DNA of 64,000 nucleotides, from the NCBI GenBank assembly GCA_007449985.2, contig VIIQ02000139.1:124001-188000 (forward strand), read 5' to 3'. A program made the position numbers and the translations under genes. Within the stretch, counting starts at the first letter, position 1, and the number at the start of each line of letters is the position of its first letter. This document shows positions 11,007-22,273 of the stretch, piece by piece. The stretch comes from Desmodesmus armatus. Lineage: Eukaryota > Chlorophyta > Chlorophyceae > Sphaeropleales > Scenedesmaceae. The notes beneath the pieces are model-generated. The model was given only the letters and a program-made list of their open reading frames with translations. It had not been told where the DNA came from and did not search any database.

Positions 11007-12735
11007 GTCCCGCGGGTTTTCTTCACCGCTCCCCTTGCATTACTGCTTAGTTTATATTGGCCTGCATGGTGGTCATTAACTTGGCTCGTGCTGAAGGTAC
11101 TGTCTGTCTGGTGAATGCAAGCAGGGTATGAAGCGGACAGTATAAGATCGATGTTGTGTGTGCTTCTGCTTGTTTTTGATGCAGGCACACAACTGGGCAC
11201 GCACTCATTGACGGCAGCAACAGCTTCTGGCGCATGGTGGGTAGCTGTTTATCCTGCGTTGTGATGGATGTCAAATCAAATCAAAGTTACACATGTAGCA
11301 AAGTTACACCTGTAGTTGATGTGTGAAGCCGCATGTCAAAGTGCCCGATGGCCAGCACTGCCGCGTCCCTCTCACTCGCACTTGTTGCGCTGGCAGATCC
11401 AGCTGCATGTCGGGGATGCCCCGCCTGCGTTGCAGCAGCCGCAGACCCTGCTTGCTGACGTTGGAGGTGGGGTGGGGTGCGTCCTGTGGCCCTGAGAAGT
11501 GCACCTCATACTCAATCTCACTTTGCTGCGTTGCTGCTGTTGTGCCGTCGTCACCGTGCCTGTTTCCTTGCATCACATCGGGTCTGGTGGCGCCTTGCAG
11601 AACAAAATTCACGGTGAGTTCAAGGGTTAACAGCACTGCTCTTGGCAGGCTGTTGCAGCTGATGTTGGCCTGCGTCTCTTTAATGGCTGCCGCTCAGTAC
11701 TCATATGTCAGCAGAGTCTCAAGAGCCATTGCCTCGCATGTGGCGGCATGTGCGCCCCCCATAGCGCTGGCGCAAGTGCAGCAGGCTACAGCGGGCGCTA
11801 TCCTTAATTAGCACAGGCTGCATCACCTCAGACCATCAGACACACTGCCTGCATCCTCGTCGCACGCACATCCGTGTCTATACTTGTCCGTTAGAGCTGC
11901 CTCACCTCCCTATCATGGTGCTGTTTGTGGGATGTGCGTCTGGAACTTCGCATTAAAGTTGTGTAGCACGTAGCAATGCTGGCAGCACGTCGACCACTGA
12001 CGCGAGTTGTGACACCAGCTGCCTTGGTGCCCTGCTTTGATTACCTTTCTCTTGCCCGCGCAGACTATGGATCCAAGTTGGAAGACCCCACCACCCTGGG
12101 TGTAGCAATGACGCGGAACGGCCTAGGCCCCATGACGTGACTATGATGATGTGGAGTTGTCCTGCTGGTAGCTGCTGCACATTCAGGACGCAGTCATGAT
12201 GGGAGGCATGCCACCGTCTGAAACACTGTGTTTCACACACACACTTGTATGTTGAGGCGTTGGACGTTGTTTTGTAACATTTGAGGACGTTGTTTGCTAA
12301 CATTTGATTATTCATGAATTGCGTGCAGCTGTTTGGTTGGACAGATGTGTTTACAATGCGCCTAATTTTGCAATGAGCCTTCTGCACACTGCAAGCGGGT
12401 GGCTCTGTCAAGGAGTCACGCAGCAAACCCAGCACGCTTGCATGCACGCTGTGGACCAGGCAGTATGCTGCTGAGGCGGTCGAGCAACAACATCCTCAGA
12501 GCTCCCTTGCAGACTGACAGCCAAGGTTTGGATGGCTGAGCACGTACAGAAACGGTGCACATGCGTTACCACTTTCACCAATGCAACACAGCAAGCTATG
12601 CCCAGGCAACCTTGCTTACAAGAGAGACTTGGACAGAACAACGAGCAGGTGTGCCCTTTCCAGGAAGACATGTACAGCGCCACACAACATCAGCACCCTC
12701 CTACTGAGCACAGTAAACCCAGGACCCACTAGCCT
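11007..12735. other. Intergenic region, GIY-YIG gene to MYND gene A
   Basis: No confident gene. Splice-like short open stretches occur on the plus strand at 11185-11239 (HALIDGSNSFWRM) and near 11394. A 110-codon minus-strand frame at 11304-11636 has no family I know. A 22-base sequence at 11271-11292 is identical to one in the AXR1 intron. Confidence 0.4.
12616..12620 (-). terminator. TGTAA polyadenylation signal, MYND gene A (candidate)
   Basis: TGTAA on the minus strand, about 115 bases beyond the stop of the MYND gene at 12736, the usual spacing for a green-algal 3' UTR. Confidence 0.4.
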
Positions 12736-15285
12736 CTAGCAGGGAGAACACACAATTGGTGTACCAAATCCCAAAGCGTGAACTGCCACACGGGTACCTG
12801 CAGATGTAGGGGTAAGTGCCGGCAGCACAGCTGCACCTGCTGCCGCCGCTATCGCTGCACAGATTGGCTTGTGCTGCTTCCAGGCCGACTGCTGACAGGC
12901 ACGCCCACAGTAGTGGGCCACACGACAGCCCCCGCATATACACCTGTGCCCCGACACCAGTCCCAGCTCTGTGAGCCCAGACACGTTTGCGCAAGAAGGG
13001 TTGCTGCACAGGCATGGAACTGCAAAAACACACAGGGCGCTGCCTGCTGCCTGCAGCTTCTGTGCTGCCTCCAAGCTGTCGGTTGCAACAATTTTCGTAC
13101 GCATCACGCCTTCCCTGAAAGTGTGCAATGCTGCCACTGCCTGCTGCAGCTGCTGCGGCAGCGCCTGAAGCGCGTAGCCTGCAGCCACCAGCTGCTCCTG
13201 AGTGCTGCTGGCCTGCAGCCACTGCTGCACATGTGGGAAGACATGGTCTGGGTCTAGCGGCATCTGTACAGATGCTTGTTTGCAACCAGGCAAGGGCAGC
13301 TGCTGTGCCCACCACGAGCAGCAGCGGCCCAGGATAAACAGCCCCGGCAACATGGAGACAGCAGCTGCATGGCTGCCAGCACCATCGATGCCAGGAGTGC
13401 AGGGCTCCTGCATGGTTCCAGCACCGACAATCAATGCTGCTGCAGTGCTGGCGGCAGCATCGACCAACTTAGCTCGAAAAAGCTTTGATGGAGCGCGGCC
13501 ATTGACATTGGCAGCATCGGTGCTGATAGTGCTGAGCTTGACCATGCTGCACAGCAGGCTGAACAGCTGCCGCTGCAGCTTGGACCCTGGGCCTGCTGAG
13601 AGGGCTGAGAGAACCAGCGCAGACGGCTGGAGGTGGAAGTCGCCAACCACCTTATGACAGACTCTGGCAGCTCAATGACGGTGTCTGCAACCCATTTCGT
13701 GTTGCTTTGTGCGAACTTTAGGCATGACAGCTTGAGTTGCTTCAGTGCCCCTTCCCCTGTTGCTCCTGCTGCTGCCCGCCTGTCGTCTGCAAGCTGGGCC
13801 GCTGCCGCACACAAAGCCGCCGCATTCCGCAACAGCGCCTCCAGGATGCAAAAAGCGCTTCCCGCGATGCGCCGTACAGCCTTTGGGTCGTGCAGGACAC
13901 ATCTGTATGCGAAAGGCAACTGCTCGCCCTTGTGCTGCTCCTTATTGGCTGTGCTGGATGCTGCCTGCACTTCTGCTGCTGTAAGGATCGGGTCAGGAAC
14001 CACTGCCCACCTCAACAGAGGGGTTATGTGCTGCATACCCAGTGCCAATAGGCTAGGATTGGCTTCACAGCTGCGCAAACGGGCAGCGAGAGCCTGAACG
14101 CTGGACTCTTGGCCCCCAGCCGCCGTCCCAACTTCAACAGCATGCTGCAGTTGCTCCTGGACAGCTTGCAGCAGCTTCTGCTGACACTCCTCCTGCCACT
14201 GCAGCGTTGCCAGGCAGTAGCTGGTCAGCAGCGGCAGCAGCTCTGTCAGCAGCTGCGCGGTTGGAGTCACGGTGTAATACTGTGTTTGCTGCTGCTGCTG
14301 CTGCTGCTGCTCACGCGGCAAGGGTGTAAGTGGTGGCGGCCCCAGCGGCGACGGCATGACCTGCAGTGCCAGCTGGGGGCCTGTGTACGCGGCTGGCAGG
14401 GGCAGCTTGTGCAGGCTGGTCTGTTGCCCCAACCGACTCAGCGCACTGCATCCAAGCTTGCAAGCGGCATGGCGCACATTCAGGGCCCCTGGGTAGCTGT
14501 CAGCAATGCTGGCTGTCATCTGCTGCAGCATCAGGCCCAGCAGCATATCTGTCTCCACATGCTGCAACAGCTGGTCGTTCGAGCTCCCGCGCAGCTTAAG
14601 CAGCTGATCAACCTGTATGGCAGCGTAAGTGGGGATCTAGTCACTGAGTCGACACTCAGTCCAGGCCGGCAAGACCCTTGCAGTGGGGCCAACCTTCAGT
14701 GACCTGCACTTTTTGGTTTGTTTAGATAGAGCGGCGGGAGGCTCTGAACCACACACACACAAACTTTGTGGCCATGCTGTGTTTGCTAGTGTGTGCTTAC
14801 GTGCATGCGCTGAGTCATATCATGTGCCATAGGTGAGGTCAAACGTAGTGACAGGCAGGGGTCTCAAGTGCACTCGCAAAGTACACTCCGCCTCTCAGAG
14901 TCTGTCAATGCCCTGCCGTGCACGAGCATGTGACAAGCAGCACACCCATTGCCCAGAACTCTCATGCGGCAGGAACATACAGGGCTGCTGCAAGTTTGCT
15001 ACAGTCAATAAAATCTAGCTGCTAGACAGTGCCATTCCCAGCCCATAGGGGCAGGTCTTACTGGTTGTCAGCATGTCGCGAGCAGTGACTCACTTGATAC
15101 TCCCGCACTGCAAGGTGCACACTGGTGAAACAACTGAAGCAATTTGGCTCCCCAGTTGATCTCCGCATATTGTTGATGCCCTTCACAGCCTCCAGCAGCA
15201 CGCCCTGGTCCACCCCCAGCAGGCCAAACAAGCCGCGTGACAGGGGAGTCAAGCTGTCCAAGCTGATGCCGTTGGCCAGCCGCCC

Positions 15286-15323
<38 letters not shown>

Positions 15324-16675
15324 TTGGGCTGCTGCTGCCAGCCTGTTGTGAGCAACCCTGGGCTGTTGAAGTCCGCCGGTATCTGAACGGCTCACCAGCA
15401 ACGCTGCTGCTTCCGTTGCTGCTGCTACTGCTTGTTGCAGGATTCATTGCGGCTGTGGCCCCATTACTGCTGCTCCCTGCACCTATTTCTGCTTCTGTAC
15501 TGCTCAGCAGCTCCACAAGCACCCCCAAAGCAAGGCAGGGCACCAGCTCTGGGCACAGCAGCAGCTCGCGAGCACCAGGCAGAGACTGCACCAGCACGCG
15601 CTCTGCTGTGTTGAGCCGCTGCAGTCCTATTGCCAGATGTGACAGTATCCAACATATTGTACCCAGGATGGTGCTGCGCGGGGTCGTGAAGCCAGGTTCA
15701 CCAGCCAGCAGCAGTGCAGGTGCTGGGCTGTCCTCCCCGCCTGCCAGCTGCTGCACACTGCTGTCGGTTTGGAAGGTGGTGAGGATCAGCTGCACAGCTG
15801 CCGGTGCTGCAGGCAGGGCTGTCTCCAAGCTGAATGTACGGGGCCCTGGGCTCCACACATGACATGACGTTGTGTAGAGACGCAGCAGCATGAATGCATG
15901 ACCTAAGGCTCTAGAACATGTCCTGGCTTTGCTTGTAGCCATCTCTGCTGTCTGTGCAGCTGTAGTGCTGCAGCTGCTGTTGTGTGTTGATTGCGCAAAC
16001 GTTGCGGCTGCCGCTGCGTTGAAAGCTTCCGCTGCATCTGTCAACATTGCTGGCAGGCGCTGCAGCAGCCCTGACCCCTGCAGCTGCTGTTGCGCAGAGG
16101 CTGCAAGGCAAGACGCTGGGGCAGCTGCAAAGGTGCGTTCTGTCTTCAACAACCACTGGTGCAGTGCAAAGGCCACGATGTGTCTGCCTTGCACATCGGT
16201 GTCCTGCCGGTGGGCGTGGATGCACAGTGCTACCAGCTGGCGTGTGACCTGCGGCAACCACAATTTTGCACAGTGATGCTGTAAGCAGCTGTGAACGCAC
16301 AAGCAGCATTGCCCGGTCAACTTTGAGTGCCTGTGAGTGCAGCAGCCATGTCAGTAATGTTTAGAAGGGCATTCAGCATGTCACAGATACACACACCATC
16401 TTGCACGTGGCATGCAGATTGCTTGCAGCCAATGCTTGATTTAGTCATGCACAGTAATTACAGCTTGCTCCAGGTTCTTAAAGGGCCACCAGCACCTGCA
16501 CATCGTGCACCAGCGTCTTCCAAGCTGCCTTGGGCAGTGGTGCTTCAGAAAAGAGCCATGATTTGTCCACTTCATCCCATAGCTCTGCAGCCTCCGGCTC
16601 TGTTAGTGAGCCATCAACCAACTCCTCGAGCTCCCTAATGAGCCCTGTCACGGCTGCCACTGCAGCTTTGGCCAT
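12736..16675 (-). CDS. MYND zinc-finger repeat protein, paralogue A (one frame break)
   Basis: Three exons: 16675-16496, 16248-15094, 14612-12736, about 1070 residues if read through. Exon 1 ends RAAWK-like (KAAWKTLVHDVQ). Exon 2 begins VTRQLVALCIHAH and is Ala/Leu/Ser-rich and probably helical, ending LDSLTPLSRGLFGLLGVDQG, then VREYQ. Exon 3 begins VDQLLKLRG, continues ETDMLLGLMLQQ, and ends in a MYND finger (CICGGCRVAHYCGRACQQSA, then WKQHKPIC). MYND fingers bind proline-rich partner peptides; no SET domain is present, so the role is unknown. Exon 3 is one base short near 13650-13653: the frame runs LPESVI, then continues as VVGDFHLQPSALVL in the next frame. Paralogue B has no such break, so I favour a sequence error over a pseudogene. 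Confidence 0.85.
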
Positions 16676-17983
16676 GGAGCCTGTGTAGACGGCGGTTGGG
16701 CAGTACAGCAGCAGAATGTCAACACCTTTGCCTGTTCTAGTGCTGATACTCGAACAATAGCCGAAATCTTTCAAAAGGCACTAAGAGTGTGCTGTCTGTA
16801 TCTGTATGAGCGAAGTATTGTGCTGAAAATGCACGGCAAATGGTTCACTCAGAGCCCAAGGTTGCTGACTCACTAGAACTGGAGACTGCCGGATGCCTAC
16901 AGAATCATCGTCCAGTAGCTGAAGAACACATTGACTTGAACGGCTGGTGTCGCTGTAGGTGCAGAGGCAGGGTTCGTGTTTGGCGCGAAAAAGGCAAGTG
17001 TCAAGCAGTGGAATTGTAAACACTTTGTGATCTTTTTGAAAAATAAAAATATAACATTAAAAGGTTTCGAGAGAAAGAGGCAGGATGAAGCTCTCTATTG
17101 GGGAAGCTGACAGTTGTCAAGGAGTAATGTCACATGTGGGACTGCTGTCGTCTGAAACCGCCAAGTACCGCCAAGGTTGCGTGCTGCGCTCAGCCAGACA
17201 ACAGCACACTGCATCACAGCAAGCATGCTTGACAGCAAGAGCTGCAACCACCCTGGCTAGCTGGCAACGCTCACCCGGAAGCGCTACCATGGTACTGGCC
17301 AGTACAGCAAGGGTAGCAAGCAGCTGGGTTTTGCAATATCCCAATGTTCACCAAGTGCATGAACCAAAAAGCATAATCAGTACATTATTAAGTACACAAT
17401 ACACCCCACAATGCAGAAGGTGGAGGTTTGTAAACCCCCTGAATCAATACTAAAGAAATGCTGTGGTCGACGGCGCACTGCACAGCCGGCAAAAATGCAC
17501 CGCGACCCCGTGCCACAATGGTCAACAGGCCCCCTCAATACTAGTGAGTATGACTGCCATTCATACTAAGCACACTGCTGCAGCAGTGACATTGGTTGAA
17601 CCCACCCTCCAGCTGGCTACGACCAAGGCCATGCCCAAACACACCTACCATGGGCCAATCACACATGCCGCAGATGCCCAAGCATACAGACCAATGCCAC
17701 CACAACCACTGGCTGAAGTTGCCTGCGCTGCAGTCGTGGCTTGCAACAACTAGCTGGTGTCGCTCACGGACAAACTGTCAACACACCACAACAACAAAGA
17801 CATTCCGTACAATATTACCCCACAGGCCTTAATCCCATTGGCCATGAAATCAACGGCTCTGTCTGCACTGGCCTGGCGAAGAGCATTAGACAGGAATGCA
17901 CGCCTTGCACGAACCACATGTATATCTAGATGGCGTCTCCTTTCCAAACCAGCAGCTGTAGGGTCGCTGACGGAAGAGACACA
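16676..17983. other. Intergenic region between MYND genes A and B
   Basis: Upstream of gene A and downstream of gene B. Contains a short A/T-rich stretch at about 17037-17065 but no open frame with recognisable content. Confidence 0.4.
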
Positions 17984-20900
17984 TTAACTGAAGGTCAAGG
18001 ACTTGTCAGCGTCAATGGCTCCTGCTGCTGCTGCTTCCGCCAGTGCTGCACATAGTGGCTTGTGCTGCTTCCACACCGCCCGCTGACAGGCGCGCCCACA
18101 GTAGCGCGCCACACGGCAGCCCCCACACACGCAGCTGCGCCCCGACACTAGGCCCACCTCTGTGAGCCCAGACAGGTTTGCACATGACGGGTTGTTGCAC
18201 AGGCAGGGCACCGCAAGGGAGCACAGGGCGCTGCCGACCGCCTGCAGCTGCTGCACTGCCTCCCGAAAGCAGACTGTGTCGAACTGTCTGCTCAGCCCGC
18301 TCTCCTTGGCAGCTGGCAGTGCAGCCAGCACCTGCTGCAGCTGCTGCTGCAGCCCCTGGACTGCATAACCTGCAGCCACCAGCTGCTCCTCGTTGCTGCC
18401 GGCCTGCAGCCACTGCTGCACAGGCGGCAGTACAAGCTCTGCAAGGAAGGGCTCTTCAGGGTCCTGTTCCATGAACTTCAGCCACCTCTCCTGAAATTCG
18501 CCTGATGGCAGCTGCTGTGCCCACTGCGTGCAGCAGCGGCCAATGATGAACAGACCAGGCAGCATGGCAACTGCTGCTGCATGGCTGTCACTGCCACCAG
18601 CAAGGCACCGCTGCTGCATGTCTGCGGCACCCGCAACCAGCGCTGCTGCGCTGGTAGCAGCAGCACTGACCAACAAGTCCCTAGCTCTGAAACAACTGTC
18701 GATGCTGACATGGGGTGCCGCAGCAGCATGGACTGGTATACCGACGATCTTGGCCATGCTGCACAGCATGCTGAGCAGCTGCCGCTGCAGGTCAGACCGT
18801 GGGCCTGCTGAGAGGGCTGCTAGTGTCAGCACAGGGGCCTGGTGTGGGACCACACCGGCCTCATAGTCAGCGGTAATTGCTGAACCAAAATCCGCCAACC
18901 ACACCAGGATGTTTTCAGCCTGCGCAATTAAGGATCCTACAGAATGCATTGCTGCTGCTGCTCCTCCCTCTGCTGCTGCCGCCGCTGCCGCTGCCAGCTG
19001 CCTGTCATCAAAAACCCAGGTTGCTACCTCACGGACCGCTGCTGCTTCTCGAAGCAGCGCCTCAAGCACATGCACAAGCTCCCCTACATGCTGCATGACC
19101 GCATCGGGATTGTGTAGGATGCATCTGTAAGTCACAATCGCATCCCCTGGCGTATCAACCGCACTAGAAGCTTCTGCTGCGGCTGCTGCTGCGTCTGCTG
19201 CTGCCTGCACCTCTGCTGCTGTGAGGTTCGGGTCCGGCACCACTGCAAAGCTTAGCACTGCATGCATGTGCAGCATGCACTGCTGCACACTGATTGGGCA
19301 CAAACCGTTGCCCGCTTCCTGCACAATATGAAGGACGCCCACAGAAGTTTCAAGGGTCAAATCCTGCGGCCCAGCTGCCTGCCCCTCCCCAGCAGCCTGC
19401 TGCAGGTCCTGCCGCAAAGCTTCCAACAGCTGCTGCCGCTGCACATGCTGCTGCTGCACCTTTGCAAGGCAGTAGCTGGTCAGCAGCGGCAGCAGCTCTG
19501 TAAGCAGATGGGCGGTGGGTGTCACGGTGTAACACGGAAGCTGCTGCAGCTGCTGCTCGGGGGGTTGCTGCTGCTCCTGTTGCTGCGACGGGATGCGCGG
19601 CCCTAGCGGCGACTGCATGACCTGCAGTGCCAGCTGAGGGCCTGTGTACGCTGCTGTCAGCGGCAGCTGGTGCAGGCTGGTCTTGTTGAATGTGCTGTAC
19701 AGCGCAGAGCTTGTAAGCTGGCAAGCCAGCTCGCGTGCTTCCTGGGCCCTTGGGTAGTTGTCGGGTATGCTGGCTGTCAGCTGCTGCATCGCCAAGCCTA
19801 GCAGCATGTCTGTCTCCAGCTGCAGCAGTAGCTGAGCATTGGTGACCCCGCATGGCGTCTGCAGCTGCTCAACCTGGATGGTACAAAGCACGCACAATGG
19901 GTTGGCCTTTTTCACACCTGCAACAGCTGTGCTGGGCATGCACTCTCTGTGTCATCGTGCACAACCGTCAGGCCCGTCCCAGGCACTTGAAGAAGTGTCA
20001 TTCATGCAAACCAAGTGCGGTCACGGTTCCTAATACAGAACCAGGCTCAGCTAGCTTGACCCTTTATGTCTGCATTGCCGCATGCCCGATGCTGTCCTAT
20101 AGGAGCCGAGATCGGCTGCGCACGCCATACTTTTGTCACGACTGTGCAATTCAGCATGCAACTTGCATGCTGCAGCAATGGCTCGAATCCGGCTGCAGGT
20201 CTGCGCAAACTAGCCTGGATACTGTGCTGTCAGTGCAAACTCATGGCACATAGACCGCCATGCCCTTGCTTGCCAAACAGTCACTGAGTGATGCCTCAAG
20301 CGTGTGGGCAAATCCGTTGAGCAGTTTGCTAATCGGCCTCAAGCAAACACTTCGCGATCAACACTTGCAGTCTGGCCTCAATAAAAACTTCGCGATCAAA
20401 CGACCAAAATCGTTTCCGATGATTGGTATCAAGCCGCTCGCCTGCGCGCCGTTTCATTCAATCGCCGGTGCGTGCGCTTTGAGCAACCAGGTTGGCAGCG
20501 TCGTAGCGTGTATGAACTCACCTGATGCTGCAGCACAACAGAATAAGCCTGGATCAGGCAGTCCAAATCGCCTGGCTGGAGGCCTGATTCAGTCCAAGGG
20601 ATCATTCCGAACCCCTTCACAGCCTGCAGCAGCACTCCCTGCTCCACCCCCAGCAGGCCAAACAAGCTGCGTGACAGGGGCGTCAGGCTGTCCAAGCTCA
20701 CGCCATTGGCCAGCCTCCCACTGCTGCTGCTGGTGGTGCTGCTGCTGCTGCCCTCCCCATCAACACGTCTGCTGCCGCCTGCAGTGCCGCTGCTGCTGCT
20801 TGCCGACCCCACCGCACCCCTGTCCCCACCGCCAGCGCTGCTTGCACCCCCTTGCGCCCCAGTATCGAGCCCAAGAGCTGCCGCAAGCACTGCGGTAGCC

Positions 20901-22273
20901 AGGCAGGGCGCCAGCTCAGGGCAGCGGAGCACGTCACGTACACCATCAGAAGGCGATGACTGCGGCGAGCTTTCTGCGCTGCTGCCTTGTGCATCAGCCT
21001 GCTCCTGCACTGCTGGTGCAAGGTGCAGCATCAAGCACAGCGCTTGCCCTGACACCAGTTCACATGCGCGCTGGAACTCAGAGTCAGCAGCCAGCTGCTG
21101 CTGCAGCTTGCTGCAGGTCTGAAAGGTAGTGTGGATCAAACGCACAGCTGCCTGTGCTGCAGGCAGCGCTGCTTCATTGCTGAGTGGTTGTCCTGGCGAC
21201 AACACTCGGCAAGCTGCGTGATAGATGACCAGCAGATGCGAGACTGCATCCACGGCGTGCTTCAGGATGTTCAGTGGATTCTCACCCCCGTCGCTGCCAT
21301 GAGCCCTTGGCTCGCTGGCTAGTGCCAAGGTTGGGACCCTGTCCCCAATTGCTGTACTGTACTGTACGGTACTGCTGCCGCGGCTGTGGTGGCTGCTGTG
21401 GCTGCTGTGGCTGCTGCGGCAGCGCAGCATGCTGCGACTGCGGTTGTTGCTGTGCTGGTTGTGGCCCCGGCCATTGGGCGCTGCGTCACCACCTCTTGTC
21501 ACTGCTGTTGCTGCCGCTGTCAGGCCATCTGCTGCTTCTGTGAAGATTGCACCCATGTGCTGCAGGAGCGCTGTTTCCTGCAGCTGCTGCCGCACGCTGG
21601 CTGCAAGGCGGGAGTTGGGAGCAGCAGCTGTGTGTTGCTCTACCCTTTGCAGCCATGAAGCCAGCGTAGCATACACCGTCCATTCAAGGTGTTTGGATGC
21701 CTGCTGCTGGACCTGGATGCACAGCGCTGCCAGCTGGCGCGTGACCTGCACATGCGCGCACACACACGCATGAACATACGGTACACATCGCAGTCATTCA
21801 GTAAGGGCACCAGCAGAGGTTTGAGTCTTGCCACACTGCTTGTGTGCTGAGATGCTGTCATCACATATGTTATGCTCATGCTTTTCCTTTGCCTCGAAAT
21901 TACAGGAATGTCGCCATTTGTTCCCTGATGATAGACAGAGCAGAGGGCTGCCGGCCAGCTGGGCCACAACAGCAGCAGTGTGCTGCTGATGTTGTTGACA
22001 CGTGTGCAGGGCGCAACATGAAGGTGTGTGTGCCGGCGTCTCGCAAGTCGAAACGCGACAAGATTCTCCAGCCTCCACAAGTACTTGATATCATACCTGC
22101 ACGTCTTGTGACAGCCGCTTCCAAGCAGCACGAGGCAGTGTACCCAGCTGGTCAAGTTGCTGGTTGAGGGGATTGACGAAACTTATGACCTCTACGTCTG
22201 TTGGAGGTTGAAGCATCCACTGCTGCATTAGTCCGATCGTAGCTGTCCAGGATGCCGCTGCAGCGTTGGCCAT
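17984..22273 (-). CDS. MYND zinc-finger repeat protein, paralogue B (intact)
   Basis: Same three-exon plan as paralogue A: 22273-22097 (starts MANAAAASWTATIGLMQQWM, ends RAAWKRLSQDVQ), 21745-20522 (starts VTRQLAALCIQVQQ, ends YSVVLQHQ) and 19873-17984. All phases are clean and it encodes about 1096 residues. Exon 3 begins VEQLQTPCGVTNAQLLLQL and ends with the MYND finger CVCGGCRVARYCGRACQRAV, then WKQHKPLC. The rest is Ala/Gln/Leu-rich helix without an enzyme domain I recognise. Exon 2 contains a stretch (about 21299-21372) absent from A and C that matches the end of a SINE-like element in the KATNAL2 gene. This is the best reference copy for the family in this window. Confidence 0.88.
21299..21372 (+). 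repeat. SINE-like 3' end inside a MYND gene exon
   Basis: From CATGAGC through CTCGCTGGCTAGTGC and GTTGGGACCCTGTCCCCA to a CTGTACTGTACTGT tail, this matches the end of the element at about 38030-38105. It lies antisense in exon 2 of MYND gene B and contributes the residues around IGDRVPTLALASEPRAHG. Confidence 0.75.

Noticed and set aside
11304..11636. 110-codon minus-strand frame (GPQDAPHPTSNVSKQGLRLL)
   Set aside because: Looks protein-like but has no start context, partner exons or recognisable family. Left as unassigned.
13431..13650. MYND gene A as two separate overlapping genes
   Set aside because: Paralogue B reads through the same region in one frame, and a single missing base explains the split.
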